Source of the DNA: JAFGPS01 sp964628465
GTDB lineage: Bacteria; Planctomycetota; Phycisphaerae; Sedimentisphaerales; Anaerobacaceae
Assembly: GCA_964628465.1 (NCBI GenBank)
Contig: CAZVOA010000002.1
Span: 248,001-312,000 of the forward strand
Length of the DNA: 64,000 nucleotides
Reading direction: 5' to 3'
Shown: piece after piece, positions 1-7,297 of the stretch
How the letters are laid out: each line of letters opens with the position of its first letter
How positions within the stretch are numbered: position 1 is the stretch's first letter
Made by a program: the position numbers and the translations under genes
The notes under the pieces: generated by a model
Told to the model about the DNA's origin: nothing
Database searches by the model: none
The model's input: the letters and a program-made list of their open reading frames with translations, nothing else

Positions 1-7
1 TACTTTT

Positions 8-349
8 TTATCCAATCGCAACAGAACCGGTTTCACCAGTTCTAATCCTGATACATTCGTCTAAATCCATAACAAAAATCTTACCATCACCGATATTACC
101 TGACTTCGCCCCGGTAACAATCGCATCAACAGCGGCTTTAACATATTCGTCATTTACCGCAATTTCAACTTTTACTTTTCTGAGCAAATTCCCAGGTTCT
201 TTGTGACTTCTATACACTTCAGCCACACCTTGCTGCCTGCCCCTGCCGATGACGCTCGAAACCGTCACCAGGTGAATTTCTTTTTCTTCCAATTTCTCAA
301 GCACATCATCGAGACGGTCAGGCTGAATTATACCAATTATATATTTCAT
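8..349 (-). CDS. glnK: PII nitrogen regulatory protein (GlnB/GlnK family), copy 1
   Basis: This is a 113-residue PII signal protein, the family's usual length. PII trimers bind ATP/ADP and 2-oxoglutarate, and GlnK types block the pore of the cognate AmtB when nitrogen is plentiful. Gln39, Lys58, Lys90 (in GDGKIFV), Arg101 and Arg103 of the nucleotide/2-oxoglutarate site are present. At the T-loop position equivalent to the uridylylated Tyr51 of E. coli GlnB there is Glu, so GlnD-type modification at that site is not possible. The gene lies 18 bp after amtB1, a standard amtB-glnK operon. It differs clearly from the two other PII proteins (GRGRQQG against GCGQQKG in the T-loop). The family call is very secure; GlnK rather than GlnB rests on linkage. 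Confidence 0.95.
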   Translation of the reverse strand: MKYIIGIIQPDRLDDVLEKLEEKEIHLVTVSSVIGRGRQQGVAEVYRSHKEPGNLLRKVKVEIAVNDEYVKAAVDAIVTGAKSGNIGDGKIFVMDLDECIRIRTGETGSVAIG

Positions 350-367
350 AAGATTTTTCTTTCTATG

Positions 368-1729
368 CTAACTAATTAAAGTATATGCCCCTTCCCGGTG
401 CTGTGTTAAATCAAGACCTACCCTTTCTTCGTGTTCAGTTACTCGAAGTTTCATTACAAGATCAATAAACTTCAGAAGCAAACTGCCTGCTAAGAAGGAA
501 AACACAGCTACGATAAGAACCATTTTTATTTGTATCCATAACTGCATCGGATTTCCATGTAATAAACCGTTTGCCCCGGCAGGATTAACTTCTGTCGTAG
601 CCCAAATTCCCGCCGCAATAGTACCCCAGATACCGCCAACGCCATGAACCCCAAAGGCATCGAGAGTATCATCATAATTAAATCTTGTCTTCAAATAAGT
701 CACAACAAGCCATGGGAAAATACCTGCACCTATACCAATCCAGATAGCTCCTGCAGGCGTAATAAATCCCGAAGCCGGCGTCACCGCCGCAAGACCGGCA
801 ATTGCGCCTGTAATCATTCCCAATGTTGTAGGTTTCTTAAATTTAAGCCAGTCGAGAATTGACCAGACAGTACCGGCAGTTGCTCCCGCTATATGAGTTG
901 AGGTAAATGCGCTGGTTGCTACCGCCCCAGCTGAAAGAGCGCTTCCAGCGTTAAAGCCAAACCATCCAAACCACAAAAGCCCTGCGCCTAATACAGCAAA
1001 GGGAAGATTATGCGGCGGCGAAACGTTATTTGGGAAACCCTGGCGTTTACCAAGAATAAGTGCTGCGGCTAAAGAAGTCATTCCGGCGCTAATATGAACT
1101 ACCGCACCACCGGCAAAATCCAACGCACCCGCGTTTTTCAGAAAACCGCCTGCACCCCAAACCCAATGTGTAATCGGGTCATATATAAATGTTGCCCACA
1201 ATAAAGAAAACACACAAAATGAAGAGAATTTCATTCGTTCAGCAAAGGCTCCGATTATGAGCGCAGGAGTGATTATCGCAAACATCATTTGAAACATCAT
1301 GAATAACTGATGCGGTATTGTGGATGCGTATTCAGGATTTGGCATCAGACCTACGCCTCTTAATCCAGCCCAATCAAGCCCACCAATAATTGAACCTTTG
1401 TCCGGCCCGAATGATAAGCTATAACCTACCAATACCCATTGCAAGCTTATAAGACACATTATCATAAGGCATTGCATGAGAACAGATAACATATTCTTAC
1501 GACGTACAAGGCCGCCATAAAAAAATGCAAGACCTGGCGTCATAAGCAATACAAATGCAGAACTGACAAGAATCCAGCACGTGTCACCTGTGTCAATTTT
1601 TTGCTGGAGTGTCAGCGTTGATGTGTTCAGCTCCGTTGACGAAGCACTAATTCCGCCTGCGAAAAATATCACTACAAGCAGAACTAATAGGCGCAAACGC
1701 ACCCAATTAGATCCTTTTACTGTTATCAC
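368..1729 (-). CDS. amtB: Ammonium transporter, Amt family, copy 1
   Basis: This is an inner-membrane ammonium channel of 453 residues with a cleavable N-terminal signal (hydrophobic run near residues 12-26, then an ASS-type cleavage region) and about 11 membrane spans. The Amt signature DFAGGAVVH carries the first pore histidine and GVHGVGG the second. The C-terminal tail has the GLDL motif needed for GlnK gating. No ATG fits. The GTG at 1729 has GGGAG 8 bases upstream; a GTG at 1702 also has AGGA in range and would still leave a signal peptide. The gene is transcribed with the following PII gene from a sigma-54 promoter about 100 bp upstream. It is more diverged from the two other Amt proteins of this window than they are from each other. 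Confidence 0.95.
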   Translation of the reverse strand: MITVKGSNWVRLRLLVLLVVIFFAGGISASSTELNTSTLTLQQKIDTGDTCWILVSSAFVLLMTPGLAFFYGGLVRRKNMLSVLMQCLMIMCLISLQWVLVGYSLSFGPDKGSIIGGLDWAGLRGVGLMPNPEYASTIPHQLFMMFQMMFAIITPALIIGAFAERMKFSSFCVFSLLWATFIYDPITHWVWGAGGFLKNAGALDFAGGAVVHISAGMTSLAAALILGKRQGFPNNVSPPHNLPFAVLGAGLLWFGWFGFNAGSALSAGAVATSAFTSTHIAGATAGTVWSILDWLKFKKPTTLGMITGAIAGLAAVTPASGFITPAGAIWIGIGAGIFPWLVVTYLKTRFNYDDTLDAFGVHGVGGIWGTIAAGIWATTEVNPAGANGLLHGNPMQLWIQIKMVLIVAVFSFLAGSLLLKFIDLVMKLRVTEHEERVGLDLTQHREGAYTLIS

Positions 1730-1825
1730 TTCAGTGTCTCCCGACTTTACGGACCAATTTACTAATATTTACACTTAATTATTCTGAGAATTCTCAACAG
1801 AATAAAATTATGAATTGTTTTCAAT

Positions 1826-1841
1826 TGCAATTAGTGTGCCA
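1826..1841 (-). promoter_or_regulatory. Sigma-54 (-24/-12) promoter of amtB1-glnK1
   Basis: Read on the minus strand the sequence is TGGCAC-ACTAA-TTGCA, matching the RpoN consensus TGGCAC-N5-TTGCW at the GG and GC cores with exact spacing. Predicted +1 is near 1815, giving a leader of about 85 nt before the GTG at 1729. Paired dyads lie about 121 and 149 bp upstream of that start. Confidence 0.88.
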
Positions 1842-1930
1842 AAAAATAAACTTACGCATGCAGAAATGTATCTGTTTGATAGAAAATGGGTTATGTGATT
1901 CTCATACAAATGCGCAGACCTAAATATTCA

Positions 1931-1975
1931 TACATATATGTAGTTTATTTTTAAAAACTACATATATGTAGCATA
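1931..1975. promoter_or_regulatory. Paired enhancer-like dyads upstream of amtB1
   Basis: Two perfect 12-bp palindromes TACATATATGTA lie at 1931-1942 and 1959-1970, centre to centre 28 bp. The second is followed directly by GCATA. They sit at about -121 and -149 from the predicted sigma-54 start, a normal distance for an enhancer of a bacterial enhancer-binding protein. The same arrangement recurs at the other ammonium promoters. The likely binder, by inference, is the GAF-AAA-Fis activator encoded at 7298-8872. Confidence 0.75.
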
Positions 1976-1980
1976 AATTA

Positions 1981-2042
1981 CCAGACCCGGTATTATAATC
2001 CGGGTCTGGCACAGGTCCTTTTCAGGACACTGAAGTGATAAC
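1981..2042. terminator. Double hairpin downstream of glnK2
   Basis: Inverted repeats CCAGACCCGG/CCGGGTCTGG at 1981-1990 and 2000-2009 form a 10-bp stem. A smaller GTCC/GGAC hairpin lies at 2015-2028, followed by ACTGAAGTGATAAC. It lies just past the end of glnK2 and probably ends that transcript, although no U-run follows the stem on the minus strand. The GGTCC...GGACAC-GAAGTGATA part is repeated downstream of glnK3 (4318-4345). Confidence 0.6.
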
Positions 2043-2070
2043 AAATTGAGTTTATAAGTAATATTTTATA

Positions 2071-2412
2071 TTAACCAATCGCTTCATGACCGCGCTCACC
2101 AGTACGAATCCTTATACATTCAGGCAAATCGAGCACAAAGATTTTTCCATCTCCAATCTGACCCGATCTGGCGCCAGCTATAATTGCCTTAATAGTTCGT
2201 TCAACAAAATCATCGTTGACCGCGATTTCAAGCCGGAGTTTCTTTAAGAGATTCACTTCAATTGGTACACCACGATACGATTCATGATATCCTTTTTGCT
2301 GTCCGCAGCCGAGAGAGTTTGTTACAGACATTTTGAAAACTTCCTCTTTATAAAGAGACTGTTTTACATCGCTCAATTTATGAGGCTGGATATACGCTAT
2401 AATTAGTTTCAT
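2071..2412 (-). CDS. glnK: PII nitrogen regulatory protein, copy 2
   Basis: This is a 113-residue PII protein closely related to copy 3 at 4385-4726. The ATP/2-oxoglutarate residues Gln39, Lys58, Lys90, Arg101 and Arg103 are conserved. Position 38, Arg in many PII proteins, is Gln. Position 51 is Ile instead of the modified Tyr, so regulation is expected to be by ligand binding only. It follows amtB2 by 36 bp, the usual Amt-GlnK order, and should gate that transporter at the membrane. A good ribosome-binding site (AAAGGAG) precedes the ATG. Confidence 0.95.
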   Translation of the reverse strand: MKLIIAYIQPHKLSDVKQSLYKEEVFKMSVTNSLGCGQQKGYHESYRGVPIEVNLLKKLRLEIAVNDDFVERTIKAIIAGARSGQIGDGKIFVLDLPECIRIRTGERGHEAIG

Positions 2413-2448
2413 ATTAATATCTCCTTTGAATAGAGCTTGTATATTTTA

Positions 2449-3744
2449 TTATTCAGTAGTAAAAATCTGGAATCCTGCATAAGCTTCATTTCCATGCTCA
2501 CCAATATCAAGTCCTCGCAATTCTTCTTCGCGTGAAACTCTAATACCCATTGTTACTTTCAGCAGCGTCCAAAATCCAAATGCTACCAGAAAAACGAATG
2601 CTGCGACAGATACAACGGCTGCTAATTGAGCACCGAGAAGCTTAAAGCCGCCGCCGAAAAACAAGCCGTTTCCTGTTGCGGTTCCGGTAAGTTTATCCTG
2701 CGCGAATAAGCCTACACATATAGTTCCGAATACGCCGTTGACTAAGTGAACTGACAAAGCTCCAACGGGATCATCCAAACGTAATCTGTCAAACATCATT
2801 ACTGCAAGAACTACCAAAACACCCGCGATGAAACCTATTATTAAAGAACTGCCAATTCCAACGAACGCACACGGCGCTGTTATTGCCACCAAGCCAGCCA
2901 GGCATCCATTGAGCGTCATACCCAAATCCGGCTTCCCCATTAACAGCCATGACATGATAGTTGCGCTCATGATTCCAGCCGCTGCTGCGGTATTTGTAGT
3001 AACTGCAACATGAGCTATCGCATTGGGATCAGCGGCCATTGTCGATCCCGGATTAAATCCAAACCAACCGAACCAGAGTACAAATGTTCCTATGGTAGCC
3101 AGAGAAAGATTATGCCCTGGAATGGCTTTGATATGGCCATTATCATATTTTCCGATACGCGGCCCTAACACAATTACTCCAGCCAGCGCCGCCCAGCCGC
3201 CGATACTATGCACGACTGTCGAACCCGCGAAGTCAAACATTCCAAGTTTTGAAAGCCAGCCTCCGCCCCATACCCAATGACCTACAACCGGATAAATGAA
3301 CATCGCCATAAAAGCTGTGAATATAATAAAAGAAACATATTTAATTCTTTCCGCTACGGCACCTGAGACGATGGTAGCTGCTGTACCGCAAAAAACCAAC
3401 TGGAAGAAGAATTTCGCCATTAAAGGCACACCTGTCCAGTTAATTGCAGAATAAACTCCCTGATAAGCATCACCTGTCGCGGGGGAATTGTCGGCACCGC
3501 TTAAAAAAAACAGCCCCTTCAATCCTACAAGACCGTTACCATCACCAAACATAAGACCCCATCCAAGGATAAGAAATCCAAGCGAAGAAACCGCAAATAC
3601 TATGAAATTCTTCGACATAATATTGACGCAGTTTTTAGCCCGTGCAAATCCGGATTCGACTGCGCCAAATCCCAAATTCATAAAAAAGACCAAAAAACCT
3701 GTTATCAATACCCACATGGTATCCATCACTACTTTATCTTCCAT
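2449..3744 (-). CDS. amtB: Ammonium transporter, Amt family, copy 2
   Basis: This is an Amt channel of 431 residues with about 11 membrane spans and no long cleavable signal. Both pore histidines are present, in FAGSTVVHS and in SVHLVNG, and the C-terminal tail ends with the GLDIGEHGNEAYAGF pattern typical of GlnK-gated Amt proteins. The reading frame extends upstream to 3804, but the ATG at 3744 (MEDKVV) has AAAGG 9-10 bases upstream and is preferred. A sigma-54 promoter at 4041-4056 predicts an unusually long leader of about 285 nt. The tail is nearly the same as that of copy 3, so copies 2 and 3 look like a duplication of an amtB-glnK pair. Confidence 0.95.
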   Translation of the reverse strand: MEDKVVMDTMWVLITGFLVFFMNLGFGAVESGFARAKNCVNIMSKNFIVFAVSSLGFLILGWGLMFGDGNGLVGLKGLFFLSGADNSPATGDAYQGVYSAINWTGVPLMAKFFFQLVFCGTAATIVSGAVAERIKYVSFIIFTAFMAMFIYPVVGHWVWGGGWLSKLGMFDFAGSTVVHSIGGWAALAGVIVLGPRIGKYDNGHIKAIPGHNLSLATIGTFVLWFGWFGFNPGSTMAADPNAIAHVAVTTNTAAAAGIMSATIMSWLLMGKPDLGMTLNGCLAGLVAITAPCAFVGIGSSLIIGFIAGVLVVLAVMMFDRLRLDDPVGALSVHLVNGVFGTICVGLFAQDKLTGTATGNGLFFGGGFKLLGAQLAAVVSVAAFVFLVAFGFWTLLKVTMGIRVSREEELRGLDIGEHGNEAYAGFQIFTTE

Positions 3745-4030
3745 AATCAAGAACCTTTCATAATCAAGAATTTTCAAAATTCTATAACTGTTAAAATAAA
3801 ACAATAATTACTTTTTTAAAGTTTCTGGACAAAAATATCGCTTGAAAATGCAGGATGGAATAGTGATGCTTTTAAAAGTGATGACACACAGACGAACAAA
3901 TTCCGAGAAAATTCGCTCTTCTTTATATTATTAAAAAAATATGTTCTTATATCAATCACTTCGGTATCTTCCTGCATTTGTACCAGTTTTTTCTCACCTG
4001 AATAGCTTTATAAAAGCTTCAGGATTTACT
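3745..4030 (-). other. Long 5' leader of amtB2 mRNA
   Basis: The predicted sigma-54 transcript would begin near 4030 and run about 285 nt before the amtB2 ATG. There is no convincing gene in it. Near its 5' end lies a small palindrome (AGCTTTTATAAAGCT, about 4005-4020), and the rest is AT-rich. The leaders of the two other ammonium operons are only about 50 and 85 nt. Confidence 0.4.
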
Positions 4031-4040
4031 TATCACAATA

Positions 4041-4056
4041 TGCAATAGCTGTGCCA
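4041..4056 (-). promoter_or_regulatory. Sigma-54 (-24/-12) promoter of amtB2-glnK2
   Basis: The minus strand reads TGGCAC-AGCTA-TTGCA, a full match to the RpoN promoter consensus with correct spacing. Predicted +1 is near 4030. Dyads lie about 124 and 153 bp upstream. Confidence 0.87.
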
Positions 4057-4148
4057 ATGGAAACAATATTTTACTACAATGATGTAAGTCACTATTATAC
4101 AAGAACTTATTAGCAATAACTGGGCATATCTCAAAGACCATACGAAGA

Positions 4149-4194
4149 TACAAATATGTATATATACTACGCTATACTACATATTTGTAGCATA
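4149..4194. promoter_or_regulatory. Paired enhancer-like dyads upstream of amtB2
   Basis: TACAAATATGTA (4149-4160) and TACATATTTGTA (4178-4189) are two near-palindromes whose centres are 29 bp apart. The second is followed by GCATA, as upstream of amtB1. They lie at about -124 and -153 from the predicted sigma-54 start. Binding by the GAF-AAA-Fis activator is inferred. Confidence 0.75.
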
Positions 4195-4277
4195 TTTTAA
4201 ATAAAATAGGTATTTAAAGATTCTTATCCTTAACTCTTTTAATTATTTAATACGATATAAACTGATAATTTCTATAT

Positions 4278-4345
4278 AAAAAAAACCGGATTCGGCAAGT
4301 TCACCGAATCCGGTACCGGTCCCACCAGGGACACAGAAGTGATAG
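4278..4345 (-). terminator. Rho-independent terminator of glnK3 with companion hairpin
   Basis: An 11-bp stem ACCGGATTCGG/CCGAATCCGGT (4285-4295 and 4304-4314) is followed on the minus strand by a run of eight U, a classic intrinsic terminator for the porin-amtB3-glnK3 transcript. A second hairpin GTCCC/GGGAC (4319-4323/4328-4332) lies between it and the gene and is followed (plus strand) by ACAGAAGTGATA, a sequence also found downstream of glnK2. Confidence 0.8.
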
Positions 4346-4384
4346 CGTTAGTAGTCTGGCAACTACTTATAGTTCATTTTTAGT

Positions 4385-4726
4385 TTAACCTATGGCATCT
4401 CCTCCTTTCTCCCCTGTTCGTATTCTTATGCATTCATGTAAATCCATTACGAATATTTTTCCGTCACCAATCTGACCAGTTTTTGCTCCTTCGATAATGG
4501 CCTTAATGGTTTTATCAACAAAATTCTCATTGACCGCAATCTCAAGACGAATCTTTTTCAACAGGTTCACTTCCACACCCACGCCTCTGTATGATTCGTG
4601 ATAGCCTTTCTGCTGGCCGCAGCCAAGAGAATTAGTCACTGACATTTTAAATACTTCCGCTTTATATAAAGCTTGTTTCACATCTTTAAGTTTATGCGGC
4701 TGAATATATGCGATTATTAGTTTCAT
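4385..4726 (-). CDS. glnK: PII nitrogen regulatory protein, copy 3
   Basis: This is a 113-residue PII protein, nearly a twin of copy 2 (both begin MKLIIAYIQPHKL and share GCGQQKGYHESYRG). Effector-site residues Gln39, Lys58, Lys90, Arg101 and Arg103 are kept. The position of modified Tyr51 is Val. It is last in a three-gene operon after the porin-like gene and amtB3 and ends at a strong intrinsic terminator. It is expected to bind amtB3 under nitrogen excess. The duplication with copy 2 raises the question of mixed PII trimers. Confidence 0.95.
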   Translation of the reverse strand: MKLIIAYIQPHKLKDVKQALYKAEVFKMSVTNSLGCGQQKGYHESYRGVGVEVNLLKKIRLEIAVNENFVDKTIKAIIEGAKTGQIGDGKIFVMDLHECIRIRTGEKGGDAIG

Positions 4727-4755
4727 TTTTAGTTTCCTTTATCAATTAAGTGACA

Positions 4756-6123
4756 TTATTCAGTGGTAAATACCTGGAAACCGGCATAAGCTTCGTTTCC
4801 ATGTTCGCCGATATCAAGACCTTTTATTTCTTCCTCAGCGGTTACACGCAAACCCGCAGTTTTACTGAGAATGAAAAACAATACAAGTCCCAGTCCGAAT
4901 GCCCATACAAATGCAGTTCCAGCTCCGACTATCTGAATACCTAACTTTTTGAAACCACCACCATAGAACAATCCGCCGTCCATTGCGAATAAGCCATAAG
5001 ATAAAGTTCCCCACAAACCGTTCATGCCATGAACACTGATTGCACCGACCGGGTCATCGATTTTCAAAACATAATCGAAGAACAATACACTTAATACTAC
5101 CAGTACACCTGCGACACTTCCGATACATATTGCTCCGAAAGGTGATACCCCGTCACAAGGAGCTGTAATTGCCACAAGACCAGCCAATGCACCGTTTAGA
5201 GTCATTGAGATATCCGGTTTCTTAATGATTACCCATGATGCAATCAACGCCATTACTGCTCCAGCCGCTGCTGCTAAATTAGTCGTAATTGCAATATATC
5301 CTGCCATGCCATTGCCTGCGGTTGTACTGCCAGGGTTAAATCCGAACCATCCGAACCAGAGAATAAATACACCTAATGCCGCAAGAGGCAGGTTGTGACC
5401 GAGAATAGCGCGAGGCTTGCCATCCGGACCATATTTACCAATTCTTGGTCCGAGCATAATTGCTCCGGCAAGAGCCAGCCAGCCGCCAATTGAATGCACT
5501 ACAGTAGAACCAGCGAAATCATGGAAACCCATTACAGCAAGCCAGCTTTTATTATCAGTCAGAAGCAGATTGCCCCATGCCCATGATCCGAATACCGGAT
5601 ATATAAATAGTGAAATCACAGCACTGTAAATCAGGTACGATACAAACTTTGTACGTTCAGCCATAGCACCAGAGACAATCGTTGCCGCGGTTGCCGCAAA
5701 AACTGTCTGGAAAATCAAAAAGGTCCAGTTCCAGTCATCACCAGGCGTTACACCGCCCATGCCGAACAAAGTAGTTCCAAATAAGCCATTTGAAGACGCA
5801 CCGAACATAAGTCCAAAACCTATCACAAAAAACGCTAAAGTTCCAACTGCAAAGTCCATAAGGTTCTTCATAAGGATGTTTACGGAATTTTTAGCTCTGG
5901 TAAAACCTGTCTCGACCATCGCGAAACCAGCCTGCATGAAGAAGACCAGGAATGCCGCAACACAGGTCCAGACAATATTCAAATTTTTTTGCACTTCATC
6001 TTTTGCGGCATCAATACTTGCCTGTACATCTGAACTGGCTTCTTCAGCCATTACAGGGCCTACTAAAAATATCGCTATCAAAGATACAATAAAAATTAGT
6101 AAATTGATTTTTTTTCTGTTCAT
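4756..6123 (-). CDS. amtB: Ammonium transporter, Amt family, copy 3
   Basis: This is an Amt channel of about 455 residues with a cleavable signal peptide (hydrophobic run after NRKK, cleavage near VMAEE) and a predicted periplasmic N-terminal stretch before the first span. Pore histidines occur in FAGSTVVHS and SVHGMNG, and the tail carries KGLDIGEHGNEAYAGF. The ATG at 6123 has GAGG 9 bases upstream. A GTG at 6138 lies inside that same ribosome-binding site and is rejected as start. The gene is 18 bp from the preceding porin-like gene and 29 bp before glnK3. It is the closest relative of amtB2 in the window. Confidence 0.95.
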   Translation of the reverse strand: MNRKKINLLIFIVSLIAIFLVGPVMAEEASSDVQASIDAAKDEVQKNLNIVWTCVAAFLVFFMQAGFAMVETGFTRAKNSVNILMKNLMDFAVGTLAFFVIGFGLMFGASSNGLFGTTLFGMGGVTPGDDWNWTFLIFQTVFAATAATIVSGAMAERTKFVSYLIYSAVISLFIYPVFGSWAWGNLLLTDNKSWLAVMGFHDFAGSTVVHSIGGWLALAGAIMLGPRIGKYGPDGKPRAILGHNLPLAALGVFILWFGWFGFNPGSTTAGNGMAGYIAITTNLAAAAGAVMALIASWVIIKKPDISMTLNGALAGLVAITAPCDGVSPFGAICIGSVAGVLVVLSVLFFDYVLKIDDPVGAISVHGMNGLWGTLSYGLFAMDGGLFYGGGFKKLGIQIVGAGTAFVWAFGLGLVLFFILSKTAGLRVTAEEEIKGLDIGEHGNEAYAGFQVFTTE

Positions 6124-6141
6124 AACATTAAACCTCACTTC

Positions 6142-6906
6142 TTAAAAAGCCATTGAGAGACCGATTCCAACAAAGAATTCACTATCATCTGAATTATATG
6201 TATCAGCATCTTTTATATCGCTGTCTATTAAAATTGAATATTTGACGCTTGGTGTTATTGATAAGCCGCCAATCTCAAATGGGAATGCCGCTGACAATAA
6301 CAGATCATTAAATCCGCTGCCATCTGTTCCCCAGTAATATTCATTGTAGTTGGTATCCGCCCAACCTATACTTGCTCCTAAGTCAATACCAATCGGAGCA
6401 TCTTCTCCAAGATCTATACTATGTCCTATACCAGCGGAGACATATAATCCTTCTGCTTCATCAATATCGTGATAAAACTTAATGGATGGGCTTAAAAATG
6501 TATCATAGCTGAATCCCCAGTACAATTCGGTTGTCGCATTGAGCGCGGTATTTGGAAAATCATAGAATATACCTCCTATTGAAAAACCAAGACCTTCAAT
6601 ACCCGGAACATCTGCGGAATAATCAACATAATAATCTACTTCTGTAAACTCACCCTTATTATCAAAAATGTCTGTTGTTTCAAGACTGCCCCAAATTCCG
6701 GCGGTAAATCCCTTGTAAGCCGCACTAAAGCCAGGCTGAAACACCGGATCATCATTCAGATTCTGACCTCGCCATATATACTTATCGTAATAATCGGCTG
6801 TGATTCCAAATTCAACTTTGTCTTCTGCTTCTTCAGCTTTCATCGTGTTAATACCCAAAACAAGTAACAAACTCATGGCTACCAACATTCTTTTCACACT
6901 TTTCAT
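6142..6906 (-). CDS. Outer-membrane porin-like beta-barrel protein (TorF/Gcw_chp-like)
   Basis: This secreted protein of 254 residues has a signal peptide ending near NTMKAEE, followed by alternating aromatic/hydrophobic beta-strand patterns and a terminal aromatic residue (GLSMAF), as in outer-membrane barrels. The segment around YDKYIWRGQN resembles the YxWRG strand of the TorF/TIGR02001 family of putative porins. It is the first gene of an operon with amtB3 and glnK3, directly behind a sigma-54 promoter. The context suggests a nitrogen-limitation porin that lets ammonium or small nitrogen compounds through the outer membrane. That role is inferred; no substrate is visible in the sequence. 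Confidence 0.7.
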   Translation of the reverse strand: MKSVKRMLVAMSLLLVLGINTMKAEEAEDKVEFGITADYYDKYIWRGQNLNDDPVFQPGFSAAYKGFTAGIWGSLETTDIFDNKGEFTEVDYYVDYSADVPGIEGLGFSIGGIFYDFPNTALNATTELYWGFSYDTFLSPSIKFYHDIDEAEGLYVSAGIGHSIDLGEDAPIGIDLGASIGWADTNYNEYYWGTDGSGFNDLLLSAAFPFEIGGLSITPSVKYSILIDSDIKDADTYNSDDSEFFVGIGLSMAF

Positions 6907-6965
6907 TGCACATTACCTTTCAAAAAATTTATAAAGTTATTAGTTATTATTATGTTTATTAGTTA

Positions 6966-6981
6966 TGCAATCGGTGTGCCA
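6966..6981 (-). promoter_or_regulatory. Sigma-54 (-24/-12) promoter of porin-amtB3-glnK3
   Basis: The minus strand reads TGGCAC-ACCGA-TTGCA, a full RpoN consensus match. Predicted +1 is near 6955, about 50 nt before the porin ATG. Dyads lie at about -111 and -140. Confidence 0.88.
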
Positions 6982-7060
6982 ATCCCGTAATAATCACGTA
7001 ATACCTTACATATAAAAGACTTATATAATTTTATACGATTTTAGCAATATTTAGATATAT

Positions 7061-7101
7061 TACATTATTGTTGCATATCTACTACTATATACATATATGT
7101 A
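7061..7101. promoter_or_regulatory. Paired enhancer-like dyads upstream of the porin-amtB3 operon
   Basis: TACATTATTGTT (7061-7072, ACA-N4-TGT core, followed by GCATA) and the perfect palindrome TACATATATGTA (7090-7101) have centres 29 bp apart, at about -111 and -140 from the predicted sigma-54 start. They also lie about 200 bp upstream of the divergent activator gene. Confidence 0.7.
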
Positions 7102-7220
7102 TGAATACAAAACAACTTCAAAGAAACGATTTGGATGCCGTAAAAAATTACTTAACACATTTCCCCAAAAAATATGTGTGAAATTCTTAATAAATTGCTA
7201 TAAATCATGGAAAATTACAA

Positions 7221-7266
7221 ACACATCTGTTATATATATGTAAATACAGCACAAATATGTCGCATA
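7221..7266. promoter_or_regulatory. ACA-N4-TGT dyads in front of the activator gene
   Basis: ACA-CATC-TGT (7221-7230) and ACA-AATA-TGT (7251-7260) have centres 30 bp apart. The second is followed, after one base, by GCATA, exactly as at the amt enhancers. A further TATATATATGTA lies between them (7231-7242). They start only 32-77 bp from the activator ATG, so they may serve autoregulation or repression. No sigma-54 promoter was found for this gene. Confidence 0.55.
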
Positions 7267-7297
7267 TTTATATTTAAGTGTTTATTAGGTTATTATT

